From contig DKRQ01000028.1 in NCBI GenBank assembly GCA_002472275.1, positions 1-64,000 of the forward strand: a stretch of 64,000 bases of DNA. The letters run 5' to 3'. Of this stretch, positions 31,307-41,259 are shown piece by piece. Every line of letters starts with the position of its first letter. Within the stretch, counting starts at the first letter, position 1. The notes beneath the pieces were generated by a model that was given only the letters and a program-made list of their open reading frames with translations, did not search any database and was not told the DNA's origin. Origin of the DNA: Caryophanales bacterium UBA7278 (lineage in GTDB: Bacteria > Bacillota_I > Bacilli_A > RFN20 > CAG-826). The translations under genes were made by a program, and so were the position numbers.

Positions 31307-34186
31307 ATGCGTAGATTCATCGCCTACATCGCCCTTACCGCCGCTTCGATCCTCGGCGTCGGCGCCGCCATCGCGCCCACCGCCTTAAGGATGGACACCG
31401 ACCTTGCCTATGGCGATGGGCAAACCCTTTATTTCCGCGCCAGCCGCTACGACGCCGAATCCGATAACGGCAATTACGGCTATGGCCAAAGCCACGACTT
31501 CCTTCCCTATGAGGAGAACGCCTCCAAGCAAACCGTCGACTACATCGCCGGCACAATGCGCACCCGCCTAGACGATTGGGGCGTTTCCGGCTACCAGGTC
31601 GCCGTCGAGGGTTCCGACACGATCGCGGTCTCCCTCCGTACCCCCAAGGAAAACAAACAGCAGATCGAATACCTCAAGAACATCCTGACCTTCAATGGCG
31701 GCGACTACGACCTCGACGCCCAGGACGTCACCAAGGAAGGCTATGCACACCCCGACACCCTTTCCTCGATCCTCGACGGACAGGTCGCCGAGATCGTCGA
31801 CATCGAGCAGCAGGGGTATAAGGTCCCCGTCGTCATCGTGCCCCTAAAGGAAGGCAGCGACTACAAGACCGACTTCCTCAACCTCATCGAATACTGCACC
31901 AAGGATAGCGGTGAAAAGAAGGAAGGCGAGGAAGAGCAAAGCACCGGCGTGCCTCTGCTTCTTTGGGCCAATCGCCTAGAGGCCGACACCTACGCCCTCT
32001 CCCAGAAAGACCCCAACATCGCCTCCCGCATCGTCTTCACCGAAAACGCGGGCAACGCGGTCTATTACGCCTCCTCCGACACCGAGAAGGAAAAACCCTA
32101 CCTCCAGATCATCCCTTATTCCGAGGCCACCGCGGGGGAAAGCTACGATCCCTCCAAGACCCAAGAAGCCTACGACGCCGCCCGTTACATGAAGACCATG
32201 ATCAACTCGGGCGTCTACGAATACGACGAGATCAAGGAAGGCAACGAGAAGATCCGCTTCAACCTTAGCTTCCTTTATAGCAAAGCCTGCGCCGCCTCCG
32301 TCGAGAACCTCATCGCCCTCGATTGGAACCCCGGCCTCACCATGTCCAAGACCCTCATCGCCTTCTTGGTGACCTTCGCCTTCATCGCCCTCTCCCTCAT
32401 CCTCTTCGAGAGGTGGCTCGCGGCGATTCCCCTGGTTTCGACCCTATTGACCGGTTTCTCGGCCTTCGCTTGCTTCGTCGCCTTCGGCGCCCAGTTCAAC
32501 GTGGCCGCGGTGATCGGCTTGGCCGCCGGATCCTTGGTCGGCCTATTCGGCTCTCTCTTCTATACCGCGAGGCTCCGCGAGGAACTCTATAAGGGCAGGA
32601 CCCCCAAGAAGGCCCATAACGAGGCCGCGAAAAGGGCCTTGCTTCCTAGCGTCGACGCCGGGGTCATCTCGATCCTCATCGGCGTCTGCGTCTATGGCCT
32701 AGGCGGTGACGTCGCCTCCAAGGCCGGCCTCATGCTCGTCCTGTGCGGGTTCCTAGGCATCGTCGCCTCCATCCTCTTCCCGAGGGTCCTCGGCTGGCTC
32801 ATCTGCAACGACTCCACGGTCGCCTCGAGCTTCTATGGCTATTTGGGGGTCAGGAAGGAAAGGGTGCCCGATCTCCTCAAAGAGGAGAAACCCTCCTATT
32901 TCGGCCCCTACGCCCAAAAGGACTTCACCAAAGGCAAGAAGTGGGTTGGCATCGTTAGCCTCCTCTTCCTATTGGCCGGAACCGGCTCGATGATCGGCTG
33001 GGGAATCGTCAATAACGGCAGCTTCTTCAATTCCTCCGCCTCGAGTAATTCGAATACCTCGCTCCGCATCGAGGTGAGAAGCACTTCCGCCAAGGCCATC
33101 GATTTGCCTTCCTTCTCCGACACCGGCAAGCTCCTCGATGTCTCCTACGACCCCACCAAGGCGCCGACCGACATCTTCCATTTCTATAAACTCAACAACA
33201 AAACCCTCGCCGACTACACGGCCAACCTGACCCTCTCCGCCGATCCTAAGAGCGTCTACGAAGGCCAAGGCGAAGGCGGAAGCACCTTCTACTGGTTCTA
33301 TTACGAGGCGCGCCTTAACTCCTCCCTCGCCCTCCTAGAAAACGGCAACCCCGTGACCTACGAAGTCATGAAGTGGGACGGCACCGCCTACGTCAAAGAC
33401 GAATCGATCCTCACCCTGAGCGACCTCGCGGCCGACATCATCGACGAATTCTCGCCGACGGTTGGCACTTCCAATGGCTATAACGGGGCCAAGAGCGAGC
33501 GCGTCGTCATCGACTTCGACCCGGTCAAACCCGAGGCCCTCACGCCTTATTTCTATCAGGTCGCCCTCGGCGTCGGCATCGGCCTTGCCTCTAGCCTCGT
33601 CTATCTCGCTTTGCGTTATCGCCCCTCCCGCGGCATCGCCCTCGGGCTCGTCGGCGCCGGCGCGAGCTTCATCGGCGTCTCCTTCTTCGCCCTCACCCGC
33701 ATCGCGACTTCGCCCGTCGTCGCCCTAGGCGCGGTCTTCGTCGCCGTGAGCGCCCTCATCGCAGGACTTTATGTCCTGGCTGGTGAAAAGGAATACGCCA
33801 GGGATTCCAAGGAAAAGGATAGGAAATCCCTCGAGTTCAGGAGCCTCGCCCTCAAGGAAGCCAATTCCCGTCAGGCCGGCAACGTGCTCGTGCTCTTCCT
33901 GATCCTCGCCTACGTCGCCATCGCCTTCTTCGCCTTCGGGCCGACCCAATACGCGACGGCCTTCCTCGCCTCGATCCTAGGCATCGCCTTCTCCCTCGCG
34001 ATGGTATTGGCTCTCGTCCCGGATACCGCGATCCTCTTCGCCAAGGGATTCTCCAAGATCCGCATTGGCAAGCCTAATCTCAAGAAGCTCTCCAAGAAGG
34101 CCGAGCCCAAGAAAGGCGGCCAGCTCATGAAGAAGAAGGCCTCCGCCGAACCCGAGGAAGCGATCTTCATCGGCATCAACGACTAA
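31307..34186 (+). CDS. secDF: SecD-SecF fusion, protein export
   Basis: This 959-residue membrane protein helps Sec-dependent secretion, using the proton gradient to pull substrates through. The SecD half has one N-terminal helix, a large external domain (about residues 25-335) and five helices (about 345-510). The SecF half starts near residue 535 with a helix, an external domain and a second block of five helices (about 755-930). A basic C-terminal tail follows. Fused SecDF in Bacilli is usually about 750 residues, so the external regions here are enlarged. The SecF GIDFxGG motif is not visible, so the sequence is divergent. ATG 31307 follows GGAGGAA. Its stop overlaps recJ by 1 nt. Confidence 0.9.
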   Translation: MRRFIAYIALTAASILGVGAAIAPTALRMDTDLAYGDGQTLYFRASRYDAESDNGNYGYGQSHDFLPYEENASKQTVDYIAGTMRTRLDDWGVSGYQVAVEGSDTIAVSLRTPKENKQQIEYLKNILTFNGGDYDLDAQDVTKEGYAHPDTLSSILDGQVAEIVDIEQQGYKVPVVIVPLKEGSDYKTDFLNLIEYCTKDSGEKKEGEEEQSTGVPLLLWANRLEADTYALSQKDPNIASRIVFTENAGNAVYYASSDTEKEKPYLQIIPYSEATAGESYDPSKTQEAYDAARYMKTMINSGVYEYDEIKEGNEKIRFNLSFLYSKACAASVENLIALDWNPGLTMSKTLIAFLVTFAFIALSLILFERWLAAIPLVSTLLTGFSAFACFVAFGAQFNVAAVIGLAAGSLVGLFGSLFYTARLREELYKGRTPKKAHNEAAKRALLPSVDAGVISILIGVCVYGLGGDVASKAGLMLVLCGFLGIVASILFPRVLGWLICNDSTVASSFYGYLGVRKERVPDLLKEEKPSYFGPYAQKDFTKGKKWVGIVSLLFLLAGTGSMIGWGIVNNGSFFNSSASSNSNTSLRIEVRSTSAKAIDLPSFSDTGKLLDVSYDPTKAPTDIFHFYKLNNKTLADYTANLTLSADPKSVYEGQGEGGSTFYWFYYEARLNSSLALLENGNPVTYEVMKWDGTAYVKDESILTLSDLAADIIDEFSPTVGTSNGYNGAKSERVVIDFDPVKPEALTPYFYQVALGVGIGLASSLVYLALRYRPSRGIALGLVGAGASFIGVSFFALTRIATSPVVALGAVFVAVSALIAGLYVLAGEKEYARDSKEKDRKSLEFRSLALKEANSRQAGNVLVLFLILAYVAIAFFAFGPTQYATAFLASILGIAFSLAMVLALVPDTAILFAKGFSKIRIGKPNLKKLSKKAEPKKGGQLMKKKASAEPEEAIFIGIND

Positions 34187-35760
34187 TGGATTCGCTTAAG
34201 CAAAGGCTACTCGATTACTATTCCTTATCTTTAGAGGACTACGCGCGTATGACGCGCGAGCCCTCTTTTGACTTCATCCCCCGCATCGACGACCATCCTT
34301 CCGTCAAAAGGGCGCTATCCCGCATCGAGGAGGCGATGGAGAGGAAGGAGAAGATCATCGTCTATGGCGATTACGACACGGATGGCATCATGGCCACCTC
34401 GATCGTCTATCGAAGCTTCCTTAAAAGGAAGAAGCCCGTTTCCTTCTTCATCCCATCTCGATATAAGGATGGGTATGGGCTTAACTTAGAGAACGCCAAG
34501 AAGATCGCCGGTGGCGGTTATAAGCTCGTGATCCTCGTCGATAACGGGGTCTCTTGCTTCGACGAGGTCTCCTATTTGCTTAGCCAAGGCATCGACACGA
34601 TCATCATCGATCACCATTCTTTGCCCGAGGCCTTGCCGCCTAGCTACGCGATTATCCACCCCGAGACGCTTCATTATGGGGAGGCGCCCGTCTCCGCGGG
34701 CTACCTTAGCTTCCTATTCTCCGTGGCGATGTTAAAGGAAGTCGATCCCTACCTATTGACCCTAGGGGCCTTATCGACCATCTCCGACCTCATGCCGATC
34801 AAAGCCCATAACCGCGAGATCGTAAGGCTTTGCCTTAGGCACATCAGGAAACTAGGCTTCCCCCAGATTCTCTCCCTCACCGGGGCGACCCGCATCGACG
34901 AGAGGGTCCTCTCCATGGACGTGATCCCCGTGATCAACGCGGTGGGGCGCATGGACCTAGGCACGAAAGCCAACCGCCTCATCCATTATTTCGGCGACGA
35001 CTTCTCGGAAGCCTCCGAGGCGATCGCGGTCTGGATGAAGGAGAATAACGCGGCTAGGAAAGAGGCTACGATCAAAGCCGAGGAGAAGCTCCGCGTAGAG
35101 GAGGACGAACCCGGCATCTGCGCGATCGGCACCCTTCCCGAAGGACTCAATGGCCTTTTGGCCAACCGCCTCATGGACCGTTACGAAAAGCCGACGGCGA
35201 TCTTCTCTCCCGCCAAAGCCGACCCTGGCCTCTACGTCGGGTCGATCCGTTCTAAGAATGGATTCTCCGTCTTGGAACTCGAGCAGGAGTGCGCCGACCT
35301 CATCGAAAAGGGAGGAGGACATCTCCATGCGGGCGGACTCTCCATCAAGAAGGGGAATTACGGGGAATTCCGTGAGAGGTTCCTTTCCTATAGCGCCTCC
35401 CATCCCTTCGTCAAGGAGGAGGTGAAGGCGATTCCGATCTTAGAATCCGAGACCAACATGGAGACCTTCCGTTTGATCCGAGAACTCGCCCCCTTCGGCA
35501 TGGATTACCCTGAACCCGTCTTTTCTCTTTCTAGCATCGCCCCCGCAAGGCTAGCCTATACCCGCGATGGAAGATTCCTTAGCTTCGACCTAAAAACGGG
35601 GGCCAGGCTATTCTCCTTTTCCTTTGGAAAAGAGGACTTCGATTCGCGCCTCCCTTCCTATTCTTTCCTCGGCACTTTGCAGCTAAACGAATGGAAGGGG
35701 ACGACCCGCATCAACTTCATGTGTGAGGTCGAAGGCCAAATTTCGCCTACGAAAAAGTAG
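34186..35760 (+). CDS. recJ: RecJ-like single-strand DNA exonuclease
   Basis: This 524-residue DHH-family nuclease degrades single-stranded DNA 5' to 3' in repair and recombination. Motif I is VYGDYDTDGI (about residues 58-67), motif II VDNG (about 113-116) and motif III the DHH of IIDHHSL (about 144-146). The DHHA1 domain (about 305-405) ends with GGGHLHAGG, and an OB-like C-terminus follows. It is shorter than the roughly 780-residue Bacillus RecJ and nearer the compact form. ATG 34186 overlaps the secDF stop, so they are co-transcribed. Confidence 0.93.
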   Translation: MDSLKQRLLDYYSLSLEDYARMTREPSFDFIPRIDDHPSVKRALSRIEEAMERKEKIIVYGDYDTDGIMATSIVYRSFLKRKKPVSFFIPSRYKDGYGLNLENAKKIAGGGYKLVILVDNGVSCFDEVSYLLSQGIDTIIIDHHSLPEALPPSYAIIHPETLHYGEAPVSAGYLSFLFSVAMLKEVDPYLLTLGALSTISDLMPIKAHNREIVRLCLRHIRKLGFPQILSLTGATRIDERVLSMDVIPVINAVGRMDLGTKANRLIHYFGDDFSEASEAIAVWMKENNAARKEATIKAEEKLRVEEDEPGICAIGTLPEGLNGLLANRLMDRYEKPTAIFSPAKADPGLYVGSIRSKNGFSVLELEQECADLIEKGGGHLHAGGLSIKKGNYGEFRERFLSYSASHPFVKEEVKAIPILESETNMETFRLIRELAPFGMDYPEPVFSLSSIAPARLAYTRDGRFLSFDLKTGARLFSFSFGKEDFDSRLPSYSFLGTLQLNEWKGTTRINFMCEVEGQISPTKK

Positions 35761-35822
35761 AAAAGAGCGTATAGTTGCCTCGTATGGAAAAGAAGACCCT
35801 GCTCCCCAATGGGGGATACCCC

Positions 35823-38000
35823 ATGCACACGTTCGAAGACCTCAAAGAGGTCTATTTTCCCTACATCACCCTCCCCGAGAACCGCAAGCTCATCGAGGAC
35901 GCCTATAAGTTCGCCCGCAAAAAGCACGAGGGGCAGGTGAGGCGCTCGGGCGAGCCCTACATCCAGCACCCGATCGAGGTCGCCTATATCTGCGCCCAGC
36001 TGACCGCGGGCCCCGAGACGATCGCAGCCGCCTTCCTCCATGATGTGTTGGAGGATACCGACGCGACCGAGGAGGACCTCCGCAAGCTTTTCACCGAGGA
36101 CACGGTAAAGATCGTCTCCTCCCTCACCAAGATCCAAAGGATGAAGCTCTCCCACATGACCGCGGAGGACTTCGAGGCGGAGGACCATAGGAAGATCTTC
36201 CTCGGCATGGCCCAGGACGTCAGGGTCATCATCGTCAAACTCGCCGACCGCCTCCACAACATGAGGACCCTCGATTCGCTCTCCATAGAGCGTCAGCAAG
36301 CCCTCTCCAAGGAGACCCTCGAGGTGTTCGCCCCGATTGCCCATCGCCTTGGTATCTATAACGTCCAAAGCGAGCTAGAGGACCTATGCCTGAAGTACCT
36401 TGAGCCTAAGCGATACGCCGAGATCCTCGCCCTCGTCAACGACAAATACGAGCACAGGAAGCAATCCCTCGAAGCCCTCAAAAAACGCATCGCCGACATC
36501 CTCTTCGAGCATGGGATCCAGTTTAGGATGGAGTCGAGGGTCAAGTCGATTTACTCCATATACAAGAAAATGTATCAGAAGGGCCATTCCTTCGATGATA
36601 TTTACGATGTTTTGGCTATTCGTATCATCACCCAAACGGTTTTGAACTGCTACGAGATCCTAGGAATCATCCATTCCACCTACAAGCCGATCCCCGGCAG
36701 GTTCAAGGATTACGTGGCCATGCCGAAACCAAACATGTATCAGTCCCTCCACACCTCGATCCTCACCGGCGATGGCCAGGTGTACGAGGTGCAGATCAGG
36801 ACCGAGGAGATGGACGCGGTCGCCGAGGCCGGCGTCGCCGCCCACTGGAAGTACAAGGAAGGCAGCACCTATAACGCCAAGCAAGAGCAGAAGGAAATCG
36901 AGGAGCAGCTCCATTGGTTCCGCGATTTCGTCTCCCTCGCCGACGAGGAGGGCAGCGCCTCCGAATATATGAAGACGCTCACCTCCGACATCTTCGGGGC
37001 CAACGTCTACGTCTTCACCCCCCTTGGCAAGGTCGTCGATTTGCCCACAGGGGCGACCACCCTCGACTTCGCCTACAAGATCCACACCAAGGTCGGCGAT
37101 TCCGCGATCGGAGCGATCGTCAACGGGGTAGGGGTCTCCCTCAACACCGTTCTTAAGACCGGCGACGTCTGCGAAATCCGCACCTCCAAAACCGCCCAGC
37201 CCAACGACTCCTGGTTGGAGATCGCCAAGACCGCCTCCGCGAAGGCCCATATCCGCCGCGCGCTCCAAAAACGCGACGCGGACATCCTCAAGGCCGAAAG
37301 GGTCAGGCAAGGCAGGCAGTCCCTCATGGATTCGTTCAAGATGCAAGGCATCGGCGAAGAGGAAGCCTTAAGGCTTTTGGATAACGAAAAGCTCCGTAAC
37401 GAATACCATTTCGAAGACATCGACGACCTCTTCGTCATGGTGTCCAACAAAAACCCGGCCGCCTCGGCGGTCCTCGACCTCCTCCACGTCAAGAAGAAAC
37501 CCCAGATCGCCTCGCGCTTTGGCAAAGGGAAACCCCATCTCGAGAACGAGGACAAGAACCCGATCGAGGTTCCTGGCGGGGTCACGGGTCTTGCGATTTC
37601 CCTAGGCCAATGCTGCACCCCGATCCCGGGGGATGGCATCGTCGGCTACATCACCAAGGGCAAGGGCATCACGGTTCACCGCACCAATTGCCCTAACATC
37701 GCCCACGAAAGGGCGCGCCTGATCGATTTACGGTGGAAGGAACATCTCGGCATCGGGGTTTACCCCGTCGATTTGGAGATCTTCGCCAACGATAGGCCCA
37801 ACCTCGTCTCCGACATCCTCACCGCGATGGCTTCCAAAGGGGTCACCGTGCGCGACCTCAAAGCCCATCTCATCACCGAGACCATGAACTCGGTCATCTC
37901 CGTCACCTTGGCGGTGCCTGATGCGAAGGTCCTAGGCGATTGCACGGCCGACCTCATGGGGCTAAAGGGCGTCTTCTCCGTCACCCGCGTCATCCACTAA
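35823..38000 (+). CDS. rel: Bifunctional (p)ppGpp synthetase/hydrolase Rel
   Basis: This 725-residue protein makes and degrades the stringent-response alarmone (p)ppGpp. The HD hydrolase domain (about 15-175) has FLHDVLEDTD and KLADRLHNMRTL. The synthetase (about 215-350) has YDVLAIRI and GRFKDYVAMPKPNMYQSLHT. The TGS domain (about 380-445) begins VYVFTPLGKVVDLP. A zinc-finger/helical region and a C-terminal ACT domain (about 645-725) complete a long-form Rel. I prefer ATG 35823, which follows GGGGGAT and fits the usual length. An in-frame ATG at 35784 lies 8 nt after a TATAGT box and would give a leaderless form with 13 more residues. It lies directly downstream of recJ; the apt gene usual here in Bacilli is missing. 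Confidence 0.95.
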   Translation: MHTFEDLKEVYFPYITLPENRKLIEDAYKFARKKHEGQVRRSGEPYIQHPIEVAYICAQLTAGPETIAAAFLHDVLEDTDATEEDLRKLFTEDTVKIVSSLTKIQRMKLSHMTAEDFEAEDHRKIFLGMAQDVRVIIVKLADRLHNMRTLDSLSIERQQALSKETLEVFAPIAHRLGIYNVQSELEDLCLKYLEPKRYAEILALVNDKYEHRKQSLEALKKRIADILFEHGIQFRMESRVKSIYSIYKKMYQKGHSFDDIYDVLAIRIITQTVLNCYEILGIIHSTYKPIPGRFKDYVAMPKPNMYQSLHTSILTGDGQVYEVQIRTEEMDAVAEAGVAAHWKYKEGSTYNAKQEQKEIEEQLHWFRDFVSLADEEGSASEYMKTLTSDIFGANVYVFTPLGKVVDLPTGATTLDFAYKIHTKVGDSAIGAIVNGVGVSLNTVLKTGDVCEIRTSKTAQPNDSWLEIAKTASAKAHIRRALQKRDADILKAERVRQGRQSLMDSFKMQGIGEEEALRLLDNEKLRNEYHFEDIDDLFVMVSNKNPAASAVLDLLHVKKKPQIASRFGKGKPHLENEDKNPIEVPGGVTGLAISLGQCCTPIPGDGIVGYITKGKGITVHRTNCPNIAHERARLIDLRWKEHLGIGVYPVDLEIFANDRPNLVSDILTAMASKGVTVRDLKAHLITETMNSVISVTLAVPDAKVLGDCTADLMGLKGVFSVTRVIH

Positions 38001-38015
38001 AGAATTTTGCCGAAG

Positions 38016-38040
38016 ATAGGCCGATTGGCCTATTTTCTTT
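38016..38040 (+). terminator. Intrinsic terminator of rel
   Basis: ATAGGCC, loop GATT, GGCCTAT, then TTTCTTTT. Confidence 0.88.
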
Positions 38041-38060
38041 TCCGCGAGCGTAGGCGCACC

Positions 38061-38089
38061 TTGCTAGTGCCCCCGCGTAAGACTACAAT
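38061..38089 (+). promoter_or_regulatory. Promoter of hisS-aspS
   Basis: TTGCTA (38061-38066) and TACAAT (38084-38089) are 17 bp apart, followed by a 30-nt leader with AAGGAG. The leader is too short for a T-box, which often controls hisS-aspS in Bacilli. Confidence 0.7.
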
Positions 38090-38119
38090 TGCTTTGTCCG
38101 TTTCCAAAAAGGAGAAACT

Positions 38120-39454
38120 ATGCCTTATATCGCCGTCAAGGGAACCCATGACGTCCTGGGCAAGGAAGCCCAGGCCTATCGTTACATCACCGACGTCTTC
38201 AAAGCCGTCTGCGAACTCTATGGCTACGGCCCGATCGAGACCCCGATCCTCGAATACACCGAGGTATTCGACCGCGCGACCGGGGAAAGCAGCGACGTCG
38301 TCCGCAAGGAGATGTACACCTTCAAGGACAAAGGCGACCGCTCGGTCACCTTGCGCCCTGAGGGAACCGCGGGCGTCATGCGCTCCATCGTCACCAACAA
38401 ACTCTACGTGAACGACCTGCCCCTCAAGCTATATTACGCCGGCCCTTCCTTCCGTTACGAAAGGCCGCAGCAGGGGAGATACCGCCAGTTTTGCCAACTC
38501 GGCGTGGAAGCCGTCGGCGTCAATGATCCGCATCTAGACGCCGAAGCCATTTGCCTCGCCATGACCGTGCTCAAGATGCTCGGTTTCGAAAACCTCAAGG
38601 TCAAACTGAACTCCCTAGGCGATGCCTCCTCCAGAGCCGCCTACAAAGACGCCTTGCGCGCCTACTTCGCCCCGCGCGTCGAATCCATGTGCGAGGATTG
38701 CAAGCAGCGCCTCCTCCTCAACCCGATGCGCATCCTCGATTGCAAGGTCGAAGCCGACCAGGAAATCGCCAAAGGCGCGCCGAAGATGAAGGACTTCCTC
38801 TCTGAGGAAAGCGAGCAAAGGCTATACAAGACCATCTCCCTTCTCAACGAGATGGGGGTCGAATACGAGCTCGACGATACCCTCGTCAGGGGACTCGACT
38901 ACTATGCCGAAGTCGTCTTCGAGGTCCACGCGATCTCCAAAGAGGGCAAGGATTACGGCGCCCTCCTAGGCGGCGGCCATTACGAAGGCCTGCTCGAAAC
39001 CTTCGGGGGACCTAAGGACATCGACTATGGCGTCGGGTTCGGCATGGGCTTAGAGAGAATCTACTCTCTCATGGCCGACAACAAGATGCTCGACGACGTC
39101 AAATCGGGCGTGGACATCTATGCGATGCCGGTCGGGGCCGAGGTCGTCGACGACGCCTTCTCCCTCGTGGAGCAGATCAGGGCCCTAGGCTACTCGGTTG
39201 AGATGCCCTTCGTGCCCTCCAAACTCGGCTCGATGTTCAAAAAGGCCGAAAGGAGCGGGGCCAAGTTCGCCCTCATCATCGGGCCCGAGGAACTCGCCAG
39301 GGGCATGGTGAATCTCAAAAACCTCGATAGCAAAGAACAGAAGGAAGTCGCGATCGAGACCCTCGACGAGACCCTCGACGCCGAATTCGAGAAACTCGAA
39401 AACCCCGAGCATGAGCACGGGGAAGGCTGCACCTGCGGCCATTGCCACGACTAA
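38120..39454 (+). CDS. hisS: Histidyl-tRNA synthetase with Cys/His-rich tail
   Basis: This 444-residue class II synthetase charges tRNA-His. Motif 1, motif 2 (FRYERPQQGRYRQF), the histidine-specific RGLDYYAEVVFE and motif 3 (GFGMGLERI) are visible, as is the C-terminal anticodon-binding domain (about 340-425). The last 15 residues (EHEHGEGCTCGHCHD) form an unusual extension with three Cys and four His, able to bind a metal such as zinc; HisS of other bacteria normally lacks this. ATG 38120 follows AAGGAG. aspS starts 11 bp after the stop, the classic hisS-aspS operon. Confidence 0.97.
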   Translation: MPYIAVKGTHDVLGKEAQAYRYITDVFKAVCELYGYGPIETPILEYTEVFDRATGESSDVVRKEMYTFKDKGDRSVTLRPEGTAGVMRSIVTNKLYVNDLPLKLYYAGPSFRYERPQQGRYRQFCQLGVEAVGVNDPHLDAEAICLAMTVLKMLGFENLKVKLNSLGDASSRAAYKDALRAYFAPRVESMCEDCKQRLLLNPMRILDCKVEADQEIAKGAPKMKDFLSEESEQRLYKTISLLNEMGVEYELDDTLVRGLDYYAEVVFEVHAISKEGKDYGALLGGGHYEGLLETFGGPKDIDYGVGFGMGLERIYSLMADNKMLDDVKSGVDIYAMPVGAEVVDDAFSLVEQIRALGYSVEMPFVPSKLGSMFKKAERSGAKFALIIGPEELARGMVNLKNLDSKEQKEVAIETLDETLDAEFEKLENPEHEHGEGCTCGHCHD

Positions 39455-39465
39455 GGAAACCAATT

Positions 39466-41190
39466 ATGGAACGCACTCACTTTAACGGGACCCTACGCCT
39501 AGAGAACGTGGGGGAGGAAGTGACCCTCCTCGGATGGGTCGCCAATAGAAGGAACCTCGGCTCCCTGCTTTTCATTGACCTAAGGGACACGACGGGCATC
39601 GTGCAACTACGCACCTCCGAGCCCGAGAAGTTCCCCGACGTCCGTAACGAATACGTGATCGAGGCCAAGGGCACCGTTGTCAAGAAGGATCAGCCTAACA
39701 AGGCCCTTCCTACCGGCGACATCGAGATCGCCCTCTCCTCCATCAAGGTCATCAGCAAAGCTGAGACGACCCCTTTCATCATCGCCGATAAGTCGGATGC
39801 GCTCGAGGATACGCGCCTTAAGTACCGCTACCTCGACCTGCGCCGTCCTATCCTCCAAAAGAACCTCCGCCTAAGGGCCAAGATCGCCAAGGTGTGGAGG
39901 GAATATCTAGACGAAAGGGGCTTCACCGAGATCGAGACCCCGATCCTGAACCTCTCCTCCCCAGAAGGGGCGAGGGACTACCTCGTGCCCTCCAGGGTGC
40001 ACCCGGGCGCCTTCTACGCGCTTCCGCAAAGCCCGCAGCTATGGAAGCAGCTTCTGATGCTCGGGGGCATGGAACGCTACTATCAGGTCGCCAAGTGCTT
40101 CCGCGACGAGGACCTTCGCGCGGATAGGCAACCCGAATTCACGCAGCTCGACGCCGAGATGTCCTTCATGGACCAAGATCAGGTCCTTTCCCTCATGGAG
40201 GGATTCCTCAAGCGTCTATTTAAAGAGACGATCGACGTGGATATAGAACTTCCGTTACGCAGGATGAAATACTGGGACGCCATGGACATCTATGGCTCCG
40301 ATAAGCCCGATACCCGTTTCGATCTGAAACTGCAGGACATCAAGTCCTACATGACCCCGACCGAGTTCGGCGGTTTCGGCGCCTACGTCAAGGGCATTGT
40401 CGTCCCGGGCGTTGCCGCGGAGACCTCGAGGAAGGTCATCGACTCCCTATCCGAGGAAGCCAGGAAGTATCGCCTAAAAGGCGTCTTCGTCCTGAAATTC
40501 CTCAATGGGGCGCTAGAAGGCAGCTTCCTTAAGTTCCTTACCCCCGAGCAGCAGAAGGGCCTCGTGGAAGGCCTAGGACTCAAAGACGGGGATATCCTGG
40601 TCTTCGCCTCCCATGACGACCGCAGGGTCATCGACTTCGGTTTGGGCGCCATCAGAAGCCTCTATGGCAGGCAGCTAGGCTACGTTAGGCCCGATACCTA
40701 CGACCTCCTTTGGGTCGTCGACTTCCCGATGTTCGATCCGGTTGAGGGACAGCCTGGCCTATATAGCGCGGAGCATCACCCGTTCACGCGCCCCCGCGAT
40801 GAGGACCTGCCTTTGCTAGACACCAACCCCGAGGAAGCCTTGGCCTATGCCTATGACATCGTCATCAACGGCTACGAGGCCGGTGGTGGTACCCTCCGTA
40901 TCTACGACCATGACACCCAATGGAAGATCTTCAAGCTCCTCGGCCTCTCCGATGAGGACGTCGCCGAGAAGTTCGGCTGGTTCATCGACGCGTTCCGTTA
41001 TGGCGCGCCCCCGCACGGCGGAATCGCCTTCGGCATGGACCGCCTCGCGATGATCCTCAACCAAACGGAGAACATCCGCGACGTCATCGCCTTCCCCAAG
41101 AACCTCCAAGCCACCGACCCGACTTCCAAGGCTCCGCAGAAAGTCTCGCAGGAGCAGCTCGATATCCTTGGCATCTCCGTGAAGGAGTAG
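39466..41190 (+). CDS. aspS: Aspartyl-tRNA synthetase
   Basis: This 574-residue class IIb synthetase charges tRNA-Asp. An N-terminal OB anticodon-binding fold (about 1-105) precedes the catalytic core with LSSPEGARDYLVPSR, motif 2 FRDEDLRADRQPEFTQLD, the bacterial GAD insertion (about 280-410), and motif 3 GIAFGMDRLAMIL. The end FPKNLQATDP is typical. I chose ATG 39466 (AAGGAAACC upstream) over an in-frame codon at 39442 that overlaps hisS. Second gene of the hisS-aspS operon. Confidence 0.97.
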   Translation: MERTHFNGTLRLENVGEEVTLLGWVANRRNLGSLLFIDLRDTTGIVQLRTSEPEKFPDVRNEYVIEAKGTVVKKDQPNKALPTGDIEIALSSIKVISKAETTPFIIADKSDALEDTRLKYRYLDLRRPILQKNLRLRAKIAKVWREYLDERGFTEIETPILNLSSPEGARDYLVPSRVHPGAFYALPQSPQLWKQLLMLGGMERYYQVAKCFRDEDLRADRQPEFTQLDAEMSFMDQDQVLSLMEGFLKRLFKETIDVDIELPLRRMKYWDAMDIYGSDKPDTRFDLKLQDIKSYMTPTEFGGFGAYVKGIVVPGVAAETSRKVIDSLSEEARKYRLKGVFVLKFLNGALEGSFLKFLTPEQQKGLVEGLGLKDGDILVFASHDDRRVIDFGLGAIRSLYGRQLGYVRPDTYDLLWVVDFPMFDPVEGQPGLYSAEHHPFTRPRDEDLPLLDTNPEEALAYAYDIVINGYEAGGGTLRIYDHDTQWKIFKLLGLSDEDVAEKFGWFIDAFRYGAPPHGGIAFGMDRLAMILNQTENIRDVIAFPKNLQATDPTSKAPQKVSQEQLDILGISVKE

Positions 41191-41195
41191 TCAAT

Positions 41196-41243
41196 CTATA
41201 TCGAAGATATAGTTAAAAACGGAAATTTACCAAAAAACTACTA
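41196..41243. promoter_or_regulatory. Inverted repeat and CTACTA motif before tkt
   Basis: CTATATC, loop GAA, GATATAG (41196-41212) is a 7-bp AT-rich inverted repeat just after the aspS stop. CTACTA at 41238-41243 is one unit of the TAGTAG-type motif on the minus strand, next to the AAAGGAG ribosome binding site of tkt. No clear promoter can be assigned. Confidence 0.35.
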
Positions 41244-41259
41244 AAAAGGAGCAATCAAA

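Noticed and set aside
38000..38119. T-box riboswitch before hisS
   Set aside because: The leader after the promoter is only about 25-30 nt and has no AGGGTGG-type T-box sequence.
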